Position numbers and translations under genes: made by a program. A stretch of DNA of 37,473 nucleotides. Source: CAZRZN01 sp964604565. GTDB taxonomy: Bacteria; Pseudomonadota; Alphaproteobacteria; Rhodobacterales; Rhodobacteraceae. The notes beneath the pieces are model-generated. The model was not told the DNA's origin. It saw only the letters and a program-made list of their open reading frames with translations, and ran no database searches. The stretch is from the NCBI GenBank assembly GCA_964604565.1, contig CAZRZN010000014.1:1-37473 (forward strand). Reading direction: 5' to 3'. Shown here piece by piece: positions 1 to 8,805 of the stretch (positions are counted from its first letter, which is position 1; each line of letters starts with the position of its first letter).

Positions 1-1706
1 GATTGATTGACCCCTGACCCCGTCAGTGTGAGGCCGGAAAGATCAAGCGTGTTGGCCTCGAAAATCCGCGTCCGCCATGTGTTGCCGCCATTGTCGCCGA
101 TGTCGAAGGTATCGAATTGGTTGAATTGGTCCGCCGTGAAATCGACATTCATGCTCTCCGGGGCGAACCCGTTGGCTCCGTATTTCAGCGTCTCCAGACC
201 GGTCAGGGTTGACGTGCGAAAATCAAATACTCCCGTGCCCGCATTGCCACTGTCAATCTCGAGCGTGTCGGTTTCGCTGCCTCCGTCAAAGATCGAGCCA
301 GCCACGATGTTGTCATCGGCGTACTTTCCCGCGCGGATTGTATCATCCCCGCTGCCGCCGCGCAGCGTTTCCTGATCGCTGCTGCCCCCGAACGCGAGGT
401 TGGCCAGCAAAAGATCGTCGCCGCCCCCGCCGTCCACGCTGTCTTGCCCATCGCCGCCAAAGATGGTTTCGTCAAGCGCGCTGCCGGTGATGACGGACGC
501 GCCGCTGTGTCCGAGGATCGTGAAATTGTCTGTTGCCGAATTCGCGCCCGGACCCTGCACCGACAGACCGCTGAGGTCGAGCGCCTCGGCCTCGTAGATT
601 TCCGTGTTCCAGGCGCCGGTATGGGCCTCGACAAACAGGGTATCGAAGGTGAACTGGTCGGCGGAAAACTGTATCGTCCCGTCAAAGGTGCCGGTCCCGC
701 TGCCAATATCCAGTGTTTCGATGTCGGTGAGGGTGACATTGCGGAAATCAAAGACGTTGTTGGAGTTGGACCCAATATCGACGTACAAGGTATCGGTATC
801 AGCCCCGCCATCATAGATTTCGCCAGCGACCAGTTCGTTCACGCCCCCATTGTTGCCGACAAACAGGAAATCGTTGCCAGCACCGCCGTAGATCGAATCC
901 TGCCCGGTCTCTCCGGCTTCGTCGCCGGTCAGGTCGTCCGCGCCCGCGCCGCCATAGACGGAGTCGTTGCCCTGACCGCCGAAAATCGTGTCATTGCCGC
1001 CGTTGCCAAGAATGAAGTCGTTGTCGGCCCCGCCGCTCAGGCTGTCTGCGCCCTGCGCACCTGAATTGGTGGCGGCATGCCCGGTAACCGACACACCCAG
1101 CATATAGGTCGCATCCTGCGGAACCTCATATACGAATTGGTCTCCTTGAGACCTTTCCACCCGAAACAAAACAGTCTGCGCGCTGCCGGTTGTGTTCATC
1201 CACTCAATCAAAGGATCAGAATCTGTGACGCTGCCCAGACCGCCCTCAAACCGGCTCGTATCGTCAACAAAAAGGATTTCATTTCCGGCGTCGTCGTAAA
1301 GCGCAATAAGCCCGTTAAAGTCTGGCCCTCCCAGCGGCCCGCCGCCAAAATCCATATCGGCGGTCAGGGTTTCGCCGGCGCCCACTGTGACGCTGAACCA
1401 GTCGAATTGATTGTCACCCTCACCGATGACGGTGGTGTAGGGAACCGTGTCATCCGCGACGAGCGGGTTGAACCCGGTCGACCATTTCGAGGCGTCGTCG
1501 ATGTTTTGCGGGGAGGCGAAACTGTTGTTTCCTGCCGCTTGATCAAGAAAAACGCCGTTGAGATCGCCGATGATCACATCGTTTCCGGCTTGACCGAAGA
1601 CCGAATCCACGCCCGCTGGATTGTTGTCTTCCTCCTGGACAAGGATGTCGGCGGAGGCCGTTCCATTGATGTTCTGGCTGGCGCCTGTTGCCCGGATGAT
1701 GCTCAT
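1..1706 (-). CDS. RTX-type calcium-binding secreted protein, amino-terminal part (partial)
   Basis: About 568 codons are open from the ATG at 1706 to the left edge, where the gene is cut. A GAGGGACA ribosome-binding site precedes the start. There is no Sec signal. Residues 60-200 resemble a pre-peptidase C-terminal (PPC) beta-sandwich rich in Asp and Gly. Glycine-aspartate nonapeptides of the GGxGxDxhx type follow (for example GNGGNDTIFGGQGNDSVYGG near 960-1020), and these bind calcium in RTX proteins. Two copies of a longer module (about 500-815 and 1-297) are interleaved with further nonapeptides. Such proteins leave by a type I secretion system using a C-terminal signal, which would lie outside the window. 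No ABC exporter is visible here. Whether the missing part carries an enzyme domain cannot be told; an adhesin or surface-layer role is equally possible. Confidence 0.88.
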   Translation of the reverse strand, partial: MSIIRATGASQNINGTASADILVQEEDNNPAGVDSVFGQAGNDVIIGDLNGVFLDQAAGNNSFASPQNIDDASKWSTGFNPLVADDTVPYTTVIGEGDNQFDWFSVTVGAGETLTADMDFGGGPLGGPDFNGLIALYDDAGNEILFVDDTSRFEGGLGSVTDSDPLIEWMNTTGSAQTVLFRVERSQGDQFVYEVPQDATYMLGVSVTGHAATNSGAQGADSLSGGADNDFILGNGGNDTIFGGQGNDSVYGGAGADDLTGDEAGETGQDSIYGGAGNDFLFVGNNGGVNELVAGEIYDGGADTDTLYVDIGSNSNNVFDFRNVTLTDIETLDIGSGTGTFDGTIQFSADQFTFDTLFVEAHTGAWNTEIYEAEALDLSGLSVQGPGANSATDNFTILGHSGASVITGSALDETIFGGDGQDSVDGGGGDDLLLANLAFGGSSDQETLRGGSGDDTIRAGKYADDNIVAGSIFDGGSETDTLEIDSGNAGTGVFDFRTSTLTGLETLKYGANGFAPESMNVDFTADQFNQFDTFDIGDNGGNTWRTRIFEANTLDLSGLTLTGSGVNQ

Positions 1707-2259
1707 GCTTTTCTGTCCCTCACAAAACGATTTGCGCCTCAATCGAGGAACCAGAAATTCCAACCGCGCAAAATGACTAACAATCGGTTAACAAAAGTCT
1801 CTCATGAGGTCACGCATTTTAGATTGCGGCGGGCGTCTCCCGTGGCAGGACGCGCATATTCTTGGCAGCGCGCCATGCCGGCCTCAGGCGCCTTTTCTTT
1901 GCTTTTGATTCTGCATGTCTTGGGGCCTTGGGAACCAAGGGTGTCTTGGGCATCTTCATGCCTCGATTGACCGCGCCCCGGGACATCAACAAACGGTCGG
2001 CGTCGCTGGTCCGCGGCTTTCGGTCGGAGACCCGCGATACCCGCATCGCGTTTTTCGCAGGGTCAGCCTTTAGCCAACCGCGCCGGACCTTCCAGCGCCC
2101 GCCACGACACAGGTCTAAGGATACTTACGCCAGCGCGACGCTGGGACCGCACCCCCATTGAAAATTCACCCTGAATCTGACTCTCAGCGCCTATACGCGC
2201 GCCGTGACATCGGCCGCAGATCGAAAAATTTTCCCGGCTCGAAACGTGCCAAGGGTTGC
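1707..2259. other. Intergenic region upstream of the RTX gene and the phasin
   Basis: I find no convincing gene here. The 140 bases next to the RTX start are AT-rich and probably hold its promoter. An open frame on the minus strand at 1819-2046 would give a 75-residue, very basic peptide, but it has no ribosome-binding site and no family resemblance, so I do not call it. Confidence 0.5.
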
Positions 2260-2278
2260 AATGCTGCAGTGCAGCATT
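2260..2278. promoter_or_regulatory. 19-bp palindrome, probable PhaR operator of the phasin gene
   Basis: AATGCTGCAGTGCAGCATT is a perfect 9-bp inverted repeat around a single central base, 52 bases before the phasin start. It is rich in TGC/GCA, like the sites bound by the polyhydroxyalkanoate-responsive repressor PhaR upstream of phaP in Paracoccus denitrificans and Rhodobacter. The palindrome is seen directly; assignment to PhaR is inference, since phaR is not in the window. Confidence 0.75.
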
Positions 2279-2330
2279 ACGTCAGGTGCAGTTGAACAAA
2301 CGATCACACGCTCTCGAAAGGAGATCCGAA

Positions 2331-2747
2331 ATGGCCAAGCAGACAACGAAGACCGCCGCGAATGACATGCAGACCCTGTTCGACCCGAAGGAATATCAAG
2401 ACGCCTTCAAGACATGGGCCAGCATGAATGCACGGATGGCGTCGATCGCTGCCGAGGCTGGCACGCGCGCAACCGACATCGCAAGCGCAACCGCGAAAGA
2501 GGCGTTCTCGAACGTCCGCGATCTGGTGCAGGCACGTGAAGAGCCCGCCGCCTATGGCAAGGCTTACACGGACTTCGTGCAAAAGCAGACCGAGCTGTTC
2601 ACGCGCACGACGCAATCCTACGCGAACGAGACGCAGAAAGTCAGCACCGAGGCCGCCGAGATGGCTTCTAAGGCGGGTGAAGATATCACCGACAAGGTGA
2701 CTGCCACCGCCGAAGGTGCGGCGAAGACGGCCAAGAAGGCCGCCTGA
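2331..2747 (+). CDS. phaP: Phasin family protein (PHA granule-associated)
   Basis: This 138-residue amphipathic, mostly helical, cysteine-free protein belongs to the phasin family, whose members coat polyhydroxyalkanoate granules in the cytoplasm and control their size and number. The segment from about residue 15 to 100 (FDPKEYQDAFKTWASMN, then an ATDIA...KEAFSNVRDLVQA stretch) is typical. The tail is a low-complexity Ala/Lys/Thr region (TAEGAAKTAKKAA). The ATG at 2331 is chosen because AAAGGAGA sits 7 bases upstream; an upstream in-frame start would have no such site. The gene stands alone, with a PhaR-like palindrome before it and a strong terminator after it, so it is probably a monocistronic, PHA-responsive unit. 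The synthase and repressor genes are not in the window. Confidence 0.93.
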   Translation: MAKQTTKTAANDMQTLFDPKEYQDAFKTWASMNARMASIAAEAGTRATDIASATAKEAFSNVRDLVQAREEPAAYGKAYTDFVQKQTELFTRTTQSYANETQKVSTEAAEMASKAGEDITDKVTATAEGAAKTAKKAA

Positions 2748-2781
2748 GGCGCAACGCCTGAGCAGGCAATACAAGAAAATC

Positions 2782-2812
2782 CGGCGGATCCTGCGAGGGA
2801 TCCGCCGTTTTT
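2782..2812 (+). terminator. Rho-independent terminator of the phasin gene
   Basis: A perfect 10-bp stem (CGGCGGATCC / GGATCCGCCG) with a six-base loop is followed at once by TTTTT. It begins 34 bases after the phasin stop codon. Confidence 0.92.
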
Positions 2813-3143
2813 GTTGACCGGCGCCCGACACCCTTGGTCCGCCGTCATGTCAATGGCACCAAGGCACTTGACCGGCCTCTTGCCCCCTGCGATCCGAACC
2901 CTCTGCGTTTCCGAACGGGCGCATTGTCAGGCGGGCCAGTTCGGCAAATCCCTTGCACCGAGCGGGCCTGTTTCGAACCCGCTGCAGGGCAATGCAATGA
3001 TCAAGTCACCCGGTCGCACAGAAGGCTATTGGCGTGGCCGGGCAACGTGCAAAAAAATCCCGGCGACATGAACAGACAACGCCCGGTGCCGTTCGAGTTC
3101 CGCGGAAAGAAAGGCCCAATTTCCTCGCCTTGATCGCCTTGGG
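2813..3143. other. Intergenic region without a recognisable gene
   Basis: This space lies between the phasin terminator and the 3' end of the leftward ABC importer operon. An open frame at 2834-3133 has no ribosome-binding site or family resemblance. I see no tRNA and no U-tailed terminator for the importer operon. Confidence 0.5.
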
Positions 3144-4028
3144 TCACAGGTCACTGTCGCGAACGTCCAGTGCATCGCGCAGCGCGTCTCCGATGAAGTT
3201 GATCGAAAGCACGACCAGCATGATCGCCAAGCCCGGAAAGACACCGAGCCACCAGGCACGACTGATAAAGCTGCGTCCGTCCGACAGGATCAGCCCCCAG
3301 GTCGGCGTATCCGAACTGACACCCAGCCCGAGAAACGACAACGAGGCCTCTCCCAAGATCGCATAAGACACCGATACTGTCGCCTGCACGATGATCGGCG
3401 CCATGGCATTCGGCAGAATATGGCGCAGCATGATCCGCAGATCGGAAAACCCCTGCACGCGCGCGGCATCGACGAACTGTTCTTCTTTCAGGGTCAGCAC
3501 CATGGACCGCGCAATCCGCGCGAAGTCGTCCAGAAAGGCCAGCGCGATGGCCACGATCACGTTGAGCAAGCCAGTGCCGAAGACGGCCACAAGATATACG
3601 GCAATGATGAAATTCGGAAACGCCCATTGAAGGTCGATATAGCGCATGATGATCATGTCGATCCATCCGCCGTAATAGCCCGCAACCACCCCGAGGAACA
3701 CGCCGGCGACCAGCGCCAGTGCCACCGTCGAAACGCCGACGAAAAGCGAAATCTGCGTGCCCCATAGGATGCGCGAAAACAGGTCGCGCCCCAGATCATC
3801 GGTTCCCAGGATGTGCCCGCCGGACGGGGCGCTCATCATGTTCAGCGTCATTCCGTTTGGATCATAGGGCGATATGACCGGCGCCAGAATGGCACCGATG
3901 ATAAACAGGCCAAGAACGACAATCCCGAACTGCGCCTTGCGGTCCTTGGAAAATACCGCGCGAAACCGCGACCGCCGCTTTGGTGCGTAGGACTGTTCGG
4001 CCTCGGTATCAGTTGTCACGTCGGTCAT
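3144..4028 (-). CDS. Peptide-type ABC transporter permease (DppC/OppC family)
   Basis: This is a 294-residue inner-membrane permease. A cytoplasmic N-terminal tail of about 35 residues is followed by a first membrane segment (GIVVLGLFIIGAILAPVIS) and the family's short linker with GTDDLGRDLFSR. The binding-protein-dependent transport domain then contains the EAA loop (VDAARVQGFSDLRIMLRHIL) that docks on the ATPases. The start overlaps the stop of the preceding permease by one base (TGATG), so the two are translationally coupled. The frame is open further upstream, but only inside the neighbouring gene. It is the last gene of the five-gene importer. The substrate cannot be read from the permease. 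Confidence 0.95.
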   Translation of the reverse strand: MTDVTTDTEAEQSYAPKRRSRFRAVFSKDRKAQFGIVVLGLFIIGAILAPVISPYDPNGMTLNMMSAPSGGHILGTDDLGRDLFSRILWGTQISLFVGVSTVALALVAGVFLGVVAGYYGGWIDMIIMRYIDLQWAFPNFIIAVYLVAVFGTGLLNVIVAIALAFLDDFARIARSMVLTLKEEQFVDAARVQGFSDLRIMLRHILPNAMAPIIVQATVSVSYAILGEASLSFLGLGVSSDTPTWGLILSDGRSFISRAWWLGVFPGLAIMLVVLSINFIGDALRDALDVRDSDL

Positions 4029-4975
4029 CAGGAATACCGGATTCTTGGGTCGATCACCGCGTAGAGCATGTCGACAACGAGGTTTGAAAGCACGAAGAAC
4101 GCCGAAACCAGCAGGACCGCCCCCTGCACAACGGGATAATCGCGGTTCTGGATGCCTTGGATCAGGACACGGCCCAACCCTTTGATCGAAAATACGTTTT
4201 CGACAACCACCGCGCCCGAAATCAGCAGGGCGAAGGCAATGCCGATCACAGTGACAACCGGGATAAGCGCATTGGGCAGCGCGTGACGGAACAACATGAT
4301 CCGCGTGGTCAGCCCCTTGGAGGCGGCGGTGCGCATGTAGTCCGCCTGCAACACCTCCAGCATGGAGGACCGGATCATCCGGGCAATAATGGCGGAAAAT
4401 CCGGTTCCGATGGCGATTGACGGAAGAATAAGATGGCTGAACCACGGCCAGAACCCGGCCGAAAGCGGCTCATATCCGATGGCGGGCAACCATTGCAGGT
4501 TCGCCGCGAAAACGATGATCAAGAGGATCGCCAACCAGAAGTCCGGCATCGACAGACCCAGAAAGGCGAACAGCGAAAACGCCGTGTCCGCGGCACTGTT
4601 CTTGCGCGTGGCAGAGATGATGCCCGCCGGCACGGCGATGACAATGGCAATGATGAAGGACAGCAAGGCCAGCGACAGGGTCTTGGGCAATGCATTCAAC
4701 AGAATGTCGCTCACCGGCTGGTTCGACCCGTAGATGGACGCACCAAAGTCACCTTGCAGGACGCCTGTGAACCATTTGAAGAACTGAACGACAAGCGGCT
4801 GGTCAAGACCAAGCCGCCGGATCATCGCCTCGCGCGCCTCTTCGCTGCCCGAGTCCGCCAGCATGGCCGAGATCGGATCGCCCGGCACCAGCCGGATCAT
4901 GAAGAAGACCAGCGTCGAGACCGCCAGCATCACGAGGACGGCGCCGACAAGACGGCGCAGGAGATAAGCTGCCAT
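4028..4975 (-). CDS. Peptide-type ABC transporter permease (DppB/OppB family)
   Basis: This 315-residue protein begins with the typical first membrane segment (LLRRLVGAVLVMLAVSTLVFFM) followed by RLVPGDPISAML, the signature opening of DppB/OppB permeases. The EAA loop is visible as YMRTAASKGLTTRIMLFRHA near residues 215-235. It forms the heterodimeric membrane channel with the downstream permease. It starts 51 bases after the binding-protein stop and overlaps the next gene by one base, as expected in one polycistronic message. Confidence 0.95.
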   Translation of the reverse strand: MAAYLLRRLVGAVLVMLAVSTLVFFMIRLVPGDPISAMLADSGSEEAREAMIRRLGLDQPLVVQFFKWFTGVLQGDFGASIYGSNQPVSDILLNALPKTLSLALLSFIIAIVIAVPAGIISATRKNSAADTAFSLFAFLGLSMPDFWLAILLIIVFAANLQWLPAIGYEPLSAGFWPWFSHLILPSIAIGTGFSAIIARMIRSSMLEVLQADYMRTAASKGLTTRIMLFRHALPNALIPVVTVIGIAFALLISGAVVVENVFSIKGLGRVLIQGIQNRDYPVVQGAVLLVSAFFVLSNLVVDMLYAVIDPRIRYS

Positions 4976-5026
4976 GGGCGATGCGCGGACAGGCCAGAAT
5001 GGCCCGCCCGCCCTTTCAGGGTTGGA

Positions 5027-6799
5027 TTACGACAGGGTCATGCGGTCGAAATCATGCAGCCCGGGAATCCGGCTCTCGGGCGGCACGTTCACGCGGGTGG
5101 AGTGCACGAGGATATCGACCGGGTGATACAGGAACCCGCAAGCCACCTTGTCAGAGGTGATCTTGTTGGCTTGCTGCACCAGCGCGCGCCGCTCTTCGAG
5201 ATCGGCGGTCACCGCCTGCTGGTCGATCAGCGCATCGGATTCCTGTTCCGAATAGAACCCGAAGGGCATCTCGTCCTTGTTCCGCAGCGGGCCATTGAAC
5301 TTGGATGCAGTCTGCATCCAGTCCACCAGACCGTCGTCCGGGTCATAGTCCCCGCCCGACCCGCCAAGGCGCAGGTCAAAGTCCATCTTGTTGAACTCCT
5401 CGATGCCGACAGAAAACTCCTTGGGATCAACCTCGACGGTGATCCCCAGAACCTGCTTGTAGATGTTGGCCACGACCAGACCGGCGCGCCGCGTGCTTGG
5501 CGTGGTCTGAAGGCGCATCGTCGGGAAACCCTCACCGCCGGGATACCCAGCCTCCGCCATCAGCGCCTGCGCGCCTTCCGGATCGAACCCCTGCTCCGAC
5601 CCTTCGGCGATGCCCTCGTCGTAATAGTAGCCCATCGCGGCATTGATCGTGCCGAACGCCGGCAGGCCGTTGCCAAACAGCGCCTGCTGCACGAACAGAT
5701 CGCGGTCCAGCGCCTTGGCCAGCGCAAGACGCACCTTGAAGCCGTTCTCGCCCTTGAGGTCTTCCAGCGGCTTGTCGAAATCCGTGACCTTCATTGCGTC
5801 GTGCCACGGGTTCATCCAGATCGACTGAAAGCCGGGGCCGGGCTTGATGTCCACCGCCAGATCCGGATTGGAATTGAAACGGTCGACCAGTTCGCCGGGC
5901 AACGGGTTGCCGCCGATGTAATCCACGTCGCCCGCCTCGATCGCGGCGGCCAACGGCTCTGTCCCGACGATCGGGGTGATGATCACGCGGTCCAGCTTGG
6001 GGCGTTCCGGATCGTAGAAGTTCTCGAACTTGTCGAGGACGACGCGCCCGCCCAACTCATGCTCGGTGATCTGGTATGGGCCGGTGCCGACCGGGGTCAG
6101 GCCGTATTGCGCAAGACCCATTTCCTCCAGTGCGCCCCGCGACACGATGGTCATGGCGCGGCCCGACGCGCGCTCCAGCGCCTTGGTCAGGAACGACGCC
6201 TGCGGCTGGTTGAGGGTGAAACGCACTTCGTAATCGTTCAGCTTTTCAAGGCTGGCGACATTGGCGATCACCCGCGAATGGCGGGATTGCTCCGGGTCGG
6301 AGGACCGGTTGAAGGTGAAAACGACATCCTCTGCGTCGAACGGATCGCCGTTGTGGAAGGTCACGCCCTCACGCAGCTTGATCGTGTAGACCAGTCCGTC
6401 CTCGGACACCTCCCAGCTTTCGGCCAGATCGCCCTCTGCAACGAGGTTGTTGTTGATGTGCATGAGGCCGGACAACACGTTGGACGTGATCTGGAACTGC
6501 AAGACCTGTCCGATCTGTGCGGGATCCAGCGTCGTGATCTCGCCCACGTCGGCCCAGGCCGCGTTCAGCGTGCCGCCGGTATGGCCAGCCGCCATCGCCG
6601 CCTGCGGGCGAAGGCCCGGCAGGACATGCGCCATGGTGAGCGCACCGCCTGCCGCCAAAAGGCGCAGCGTCGCGCGGCGCGACATTTTCGGGCCGCGCAT
6701 GTCATCGCGGCTGAGGCCGAACATCGGGTCACGCGGATCGTAGTCGTGGGCATCACGCAACTCTTGCTGGGCGCGCTTGATGATCTCGTCTTCGTTCAT
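5027..6799 (-). CDS. Periplasmic peptide-type ABC transporter substrate-binding protein, Tat-like signal
   Basis: This 590-residue family 5 extracellular solute-binding protein captures the substrate and delivers it to the two permeases. The mature part opens with GGTLNAAWADVGEITTLDPAQ and contains the family motif LAESWEVSEDGLVYTIKLR. The signal is unusual: about 38 charged residues precede a twin-arginine motif (S40-R-R-A-T-L45) and a hydrophobic stretch ending in AMA near residue 70, which suggests Tat export. The ATG at 6799 is kept because AAGGGGGAAA lies just before it, whereas the internal Met39 has no ribosome-binding site. The gene lies between the ATPase and permease genes. Dipeptides, oligopeptides or gamma-glutamyl compounds are all possible ligands. 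Confidence 0.94.
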   Translation of the reverse strand: MNEDEIIKRAQQELRDAHDYDPRDPMFGLSRDDMRGPKMSRRATLRLLAAGGALTMAHVLPGLRPQAAMAAGHTGGTLNAAWADVGEITTLDPAQIGQVLQFQITSNVLSGLMHINNNLVAEGDLAESWEVSEDGLVYTIKLREGVTFHNGDPFDAEDVVFTFNRSSDPEQSRHSRVIANVASLEKLNDYEVRFTLNQPQASFLTKALERASGRAMTIVSRGALEEMGLAQYGLTPVGTGPYQITEHELGGRVVLDKFENFYDPERPKLDRVIITPIVGTEPLAAAIEAGDVDYIGGNPLPGELVDRFNSNPDLAVDIKPGPGFQSIWMNPWHDAMKVTDFDKPLEDLKGENGFKVRLALAKALDRDLFVQQALFGNGLPAFGTINAAMGYYYDEGIAEGSEQGFDPEGAQALMAEAGYPGGEGFPTMRLQTTPSTRRAGLVVANIYKQVLGITVEVDPKEFSVGIEEFNKMDFDLRLGGSGGDYDPDDGLVDWMQTASKFNGPLRNKDEMPFGFYSEQESDALIDQQAVTADLEERRALVQQANKITSDKVACGFLYHPVDILVHSTRVNVPPESRIPGLHDFDRMTLS

Positions 6800-6838
6800 G
6801 GTCTTTCCCCCTTGTTGGACTGAGTTTTTCGGGTCTTT

Positions 6839-7834
6839 TCACCCGGCCTTGGACGATGCCCCGGCCGGTTCTTCGAGCGCGAAACAGGCAGCCGCATGAT
6901 GACCGCCCAAGGACGTCGGGCGCGGCACCTCCGTGCTGCACCGCGCCATGGCGATCGGACAGCGGGTGTGGAAAACACAACCTGATGGGGGATCCAGCGG
7001 GCTGGGTATCTCCCCTTTCAACGCCACATGCGTGCGTGCCTCTTCGCCCTCCGGGTCAGGGGCGGGCACGGCGTCGATCAATGCCTTGGTGTAGGGATGG
7101 CTGGGATTTCCGAACAGCTCCTCGGCGGTTCCGGTTTCCATGATCCGGCCAAGATACATCACTGCGATCCGGTCGCACAGATGGCGCACCACGGACAGGT
7201 CGTGGCCGATGAACAGATAGGTCAGGCCGAACTTGACGCGCAGTTCCTCAAGCAGGTTGATGATCTGGGCCTGGATCGACACATCCAGCGCACTGACCGC
7301 CTCGTCGCAGACGATCATTTCCGGATCGAGCGCCAGCGCCCGAGCGATACCGACACGCTGCCGCTGACCGCCCGACATTTCATGCGGAAACAATTCTGCA
7401 AACCGCGGGGCAAGCCCGCAAATGGACAGCAATTCCGCGACACGTTCCCGGACATCGCCCGGATAGGCATGCACCTTCAGGACTTCGGTCAGGATCTGCC
7501 CGGCCGTCATCCGCGGGTTGAGCGACGAAAACGGATCCTGAAAGATCGCCGCGACCCGCTTGCGGTAAGGGCCAAGCGACTTGGCGCTCAGCCCGCTGAT
7601 GTTCGTTCCGTCGAACCAGATCGCGCCGGACGTTGTTTCGACCAACCGCAAGACCGCCCGGGCCAAGGTTGTCTTGCCGCAACCGGATTCGCCGACGAGG
7701 CCGAAGGCTTCGCCCTTTTCAAGGCTGAGGGTGACACTGTCGACAGCGCGCACCTCCGCGACCTGCTTTTGCAACAATCCCTTTCGGACCGGAAAATGAA
7801 CGGAGACGTCTTCGATCCGAAGCAGGGCGCTCAT
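6839..7834 (-). CDS. Peptide-type ABC transporter ATP-binding protein (DppF/OppF family)
   Basis: This 331-residue cytoplasmic ATPase carries Walker A (GESGCGKTTL), the ABC signature (MSGGQRQRVGIARAL), Walker B with a slightly altered tail (MIVCDEAVSALD) and the switch histidine (IGHDLSVV). The C-terminal oligopeptide/dipeptide extension has the cysteines found in iron-sulfur-binding members (CVFHTRCPIAMARC). Its start overlaps the stop of the first ATPase gene by one base (TGATG). The two ATPases probably work as a heterodimer powering the importer. Confidence 0.95.
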   Translation of the reverse strand: MSALLRIEDVSVHFPVRKGLLQKQVAEVRAVDSVTLSLEKGEAFGLVGESGCGKTTLARAVLRLVETTSGAIWFDGTNISGLSAKSLGPYRKRVAAIFQDPFSSLNPRMTAGQILTEVLKVHAYPGDVRERVAELLSICGLAPRFAELFPHEMSGGQRQRVGIARALALDPEMIVCDEAVSALDVSIQAQIINLLEELRVKFGLTYLFIGHDLSVVRHLCDRIAVMYLGRIMETGTAEELFGNPSHPYTKALIDAVPAPDPEGEEARTHVALKGEIPSPLDPPSGCVFHTRCPIAMARCSTEVPRPTSLGGHHAAACFALEEPAGASSKAG

Positions 7835-8805
7835 CAGACAGCCTCCTTATGCGGGGCGTCCAGCGGAAAATGACAGGCGACACCCCCGGTATAGGCGGGC
7901 ACCTCGTCGCGGCAGCGGGCCGCGGCATAGGGGCAGCGAGGATGGAACCGACAGCCGCCAATTGCCGCCGAGGGATCGGCGGGATTGCCGCGAATGGGTT
8001 TCAAGGGCACATTGCGGTCCTGATCCAGTCGTGGCACCGATAGCAACAAGCCTTCTGTATAGGGATGGCGCGGCGCGGTGTAGATCTCGCGTGCGGTGCC
8101 AGTTTCGACGATACGGCCACCATACATGACGTTCACACGGGCGGCATAGCGCGCCACGATGCCCAGATTATGCGTGATCAGGACCATGGCAGTGCCATGG
8201 TCGCGGCAGATACGCGCCATCAGGTCGAGGATCTGCGCCTGAATAGTGACGTCCAGCGCAGTGGTGGGTTCATCGGCGATGATCAGCTTGGGATCGGCGG
8301 CCAGGGCAATGGCGATCATCACGCGTTGCCGCATCCCGCCGGAGAAGTGGTGCGGATATTGTTTCAGGCGCCGTTCGCCGTCCGCTACTCCGACTTCCTT
8401 GAGCAGATCGATCGCCCGCGCCCGCGCTGCGGAACGGGACAGGCCAAGGTTCTCCTCAATGCTTTCCATGATCTGCGACCCGATGCTGCGCAACGGATTG
8501 AGCGATGTCATCGGTTCTTGAAACACCATTGAGATGTCGCGCCCGCGGATCTTGCGCATGCCTTCTGCATCCAGTGACAGCAGATCCTGCCCGTCAAACC
8601 GGATGCTGCCGGATGTGACCTTCAACGCATTGGCCAGCAATCCCATCACCGCCAACGACGACACCGATTTGCCCGAACCGCTTTCGCCAACAAGCGCCAG
8701 CGTTTCTCCCGGATCGACGCTGTAGGACACATCACGCACCAGTTCCGTCTCCCGCCGGTCCTGCGAGACACTCACACTCAGATTTTCGATTTCCAGCAGC
8801 GACAT
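7834..8805 (-). CDS. Peptide-type ABC transporter ATP-binding protein (DppD/OppD family)
   Basis: This 323-residue ATPase is the first gene of the leftward importer operon. It has Walker A (GESGSGKSVS), a signature of the Opp/Dpp subtype (FSGGMRQRVMIA), Walker B (LIIADEPTTALD), the switch histidine (ITHNLGIV) and a C-terminal cysteine cluster (CRFHPRCPYAAARC). The ribosome-binding site before the ATG at 8805 is weak. The promoter should lie in the 300-base divergent region shared with the DUF1028 gene, which hints at joint control. Confidence 0.95.
   Translation of the reverse strand: MSLLEIENLSVSVSQDRRETELVRDVSYSVDPGETLALVGESGSGKSVSSLAVMGLLANALKVTSGSIRFDGQDLLSLDAEGMRKIRGRDISMVFQEPMTSLNPLRSIGSQIMESIEENLGLSRSAARARAIDLLKEVGVADGERRLKQYPHHFSGGMRQRVMIAIALAADPKLIIADEPTTALDVTIQAQILDLMARICRDHGTAMVLITHNLGIVARYAARVNVMYGGRIVETGTAREIYTAPRHPYTEGLLLSVPRLDQDRNVPLKPIRGNPADPSAAIGGCRFHPRCPYAAARCRDEVPAYTGGVACHFPLDAPHKEAV

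Noticed and set aside
1819..2046. Possible 75-residue basic protein on the minus strand
   Set aside because: There is no ribosome-binding site and no family resemblance. The composition (Arg, Lys, Pro) is common in chance frames of GC-rich DNA.
2960..3000. TTCGAACCC sequence suggestive of a tRNA T-loop
   Set aside because: The flanking bases do not form a T-stem and no acceptor or anticodon arm can be drawn.
4433..6823. 796-codon open frame on the plus strand
   Set aside because: It is antisense to the binding-protein and permease genes, which have clear family motifs. Its composition is typical of a mirror frame in GC-rich DNA.
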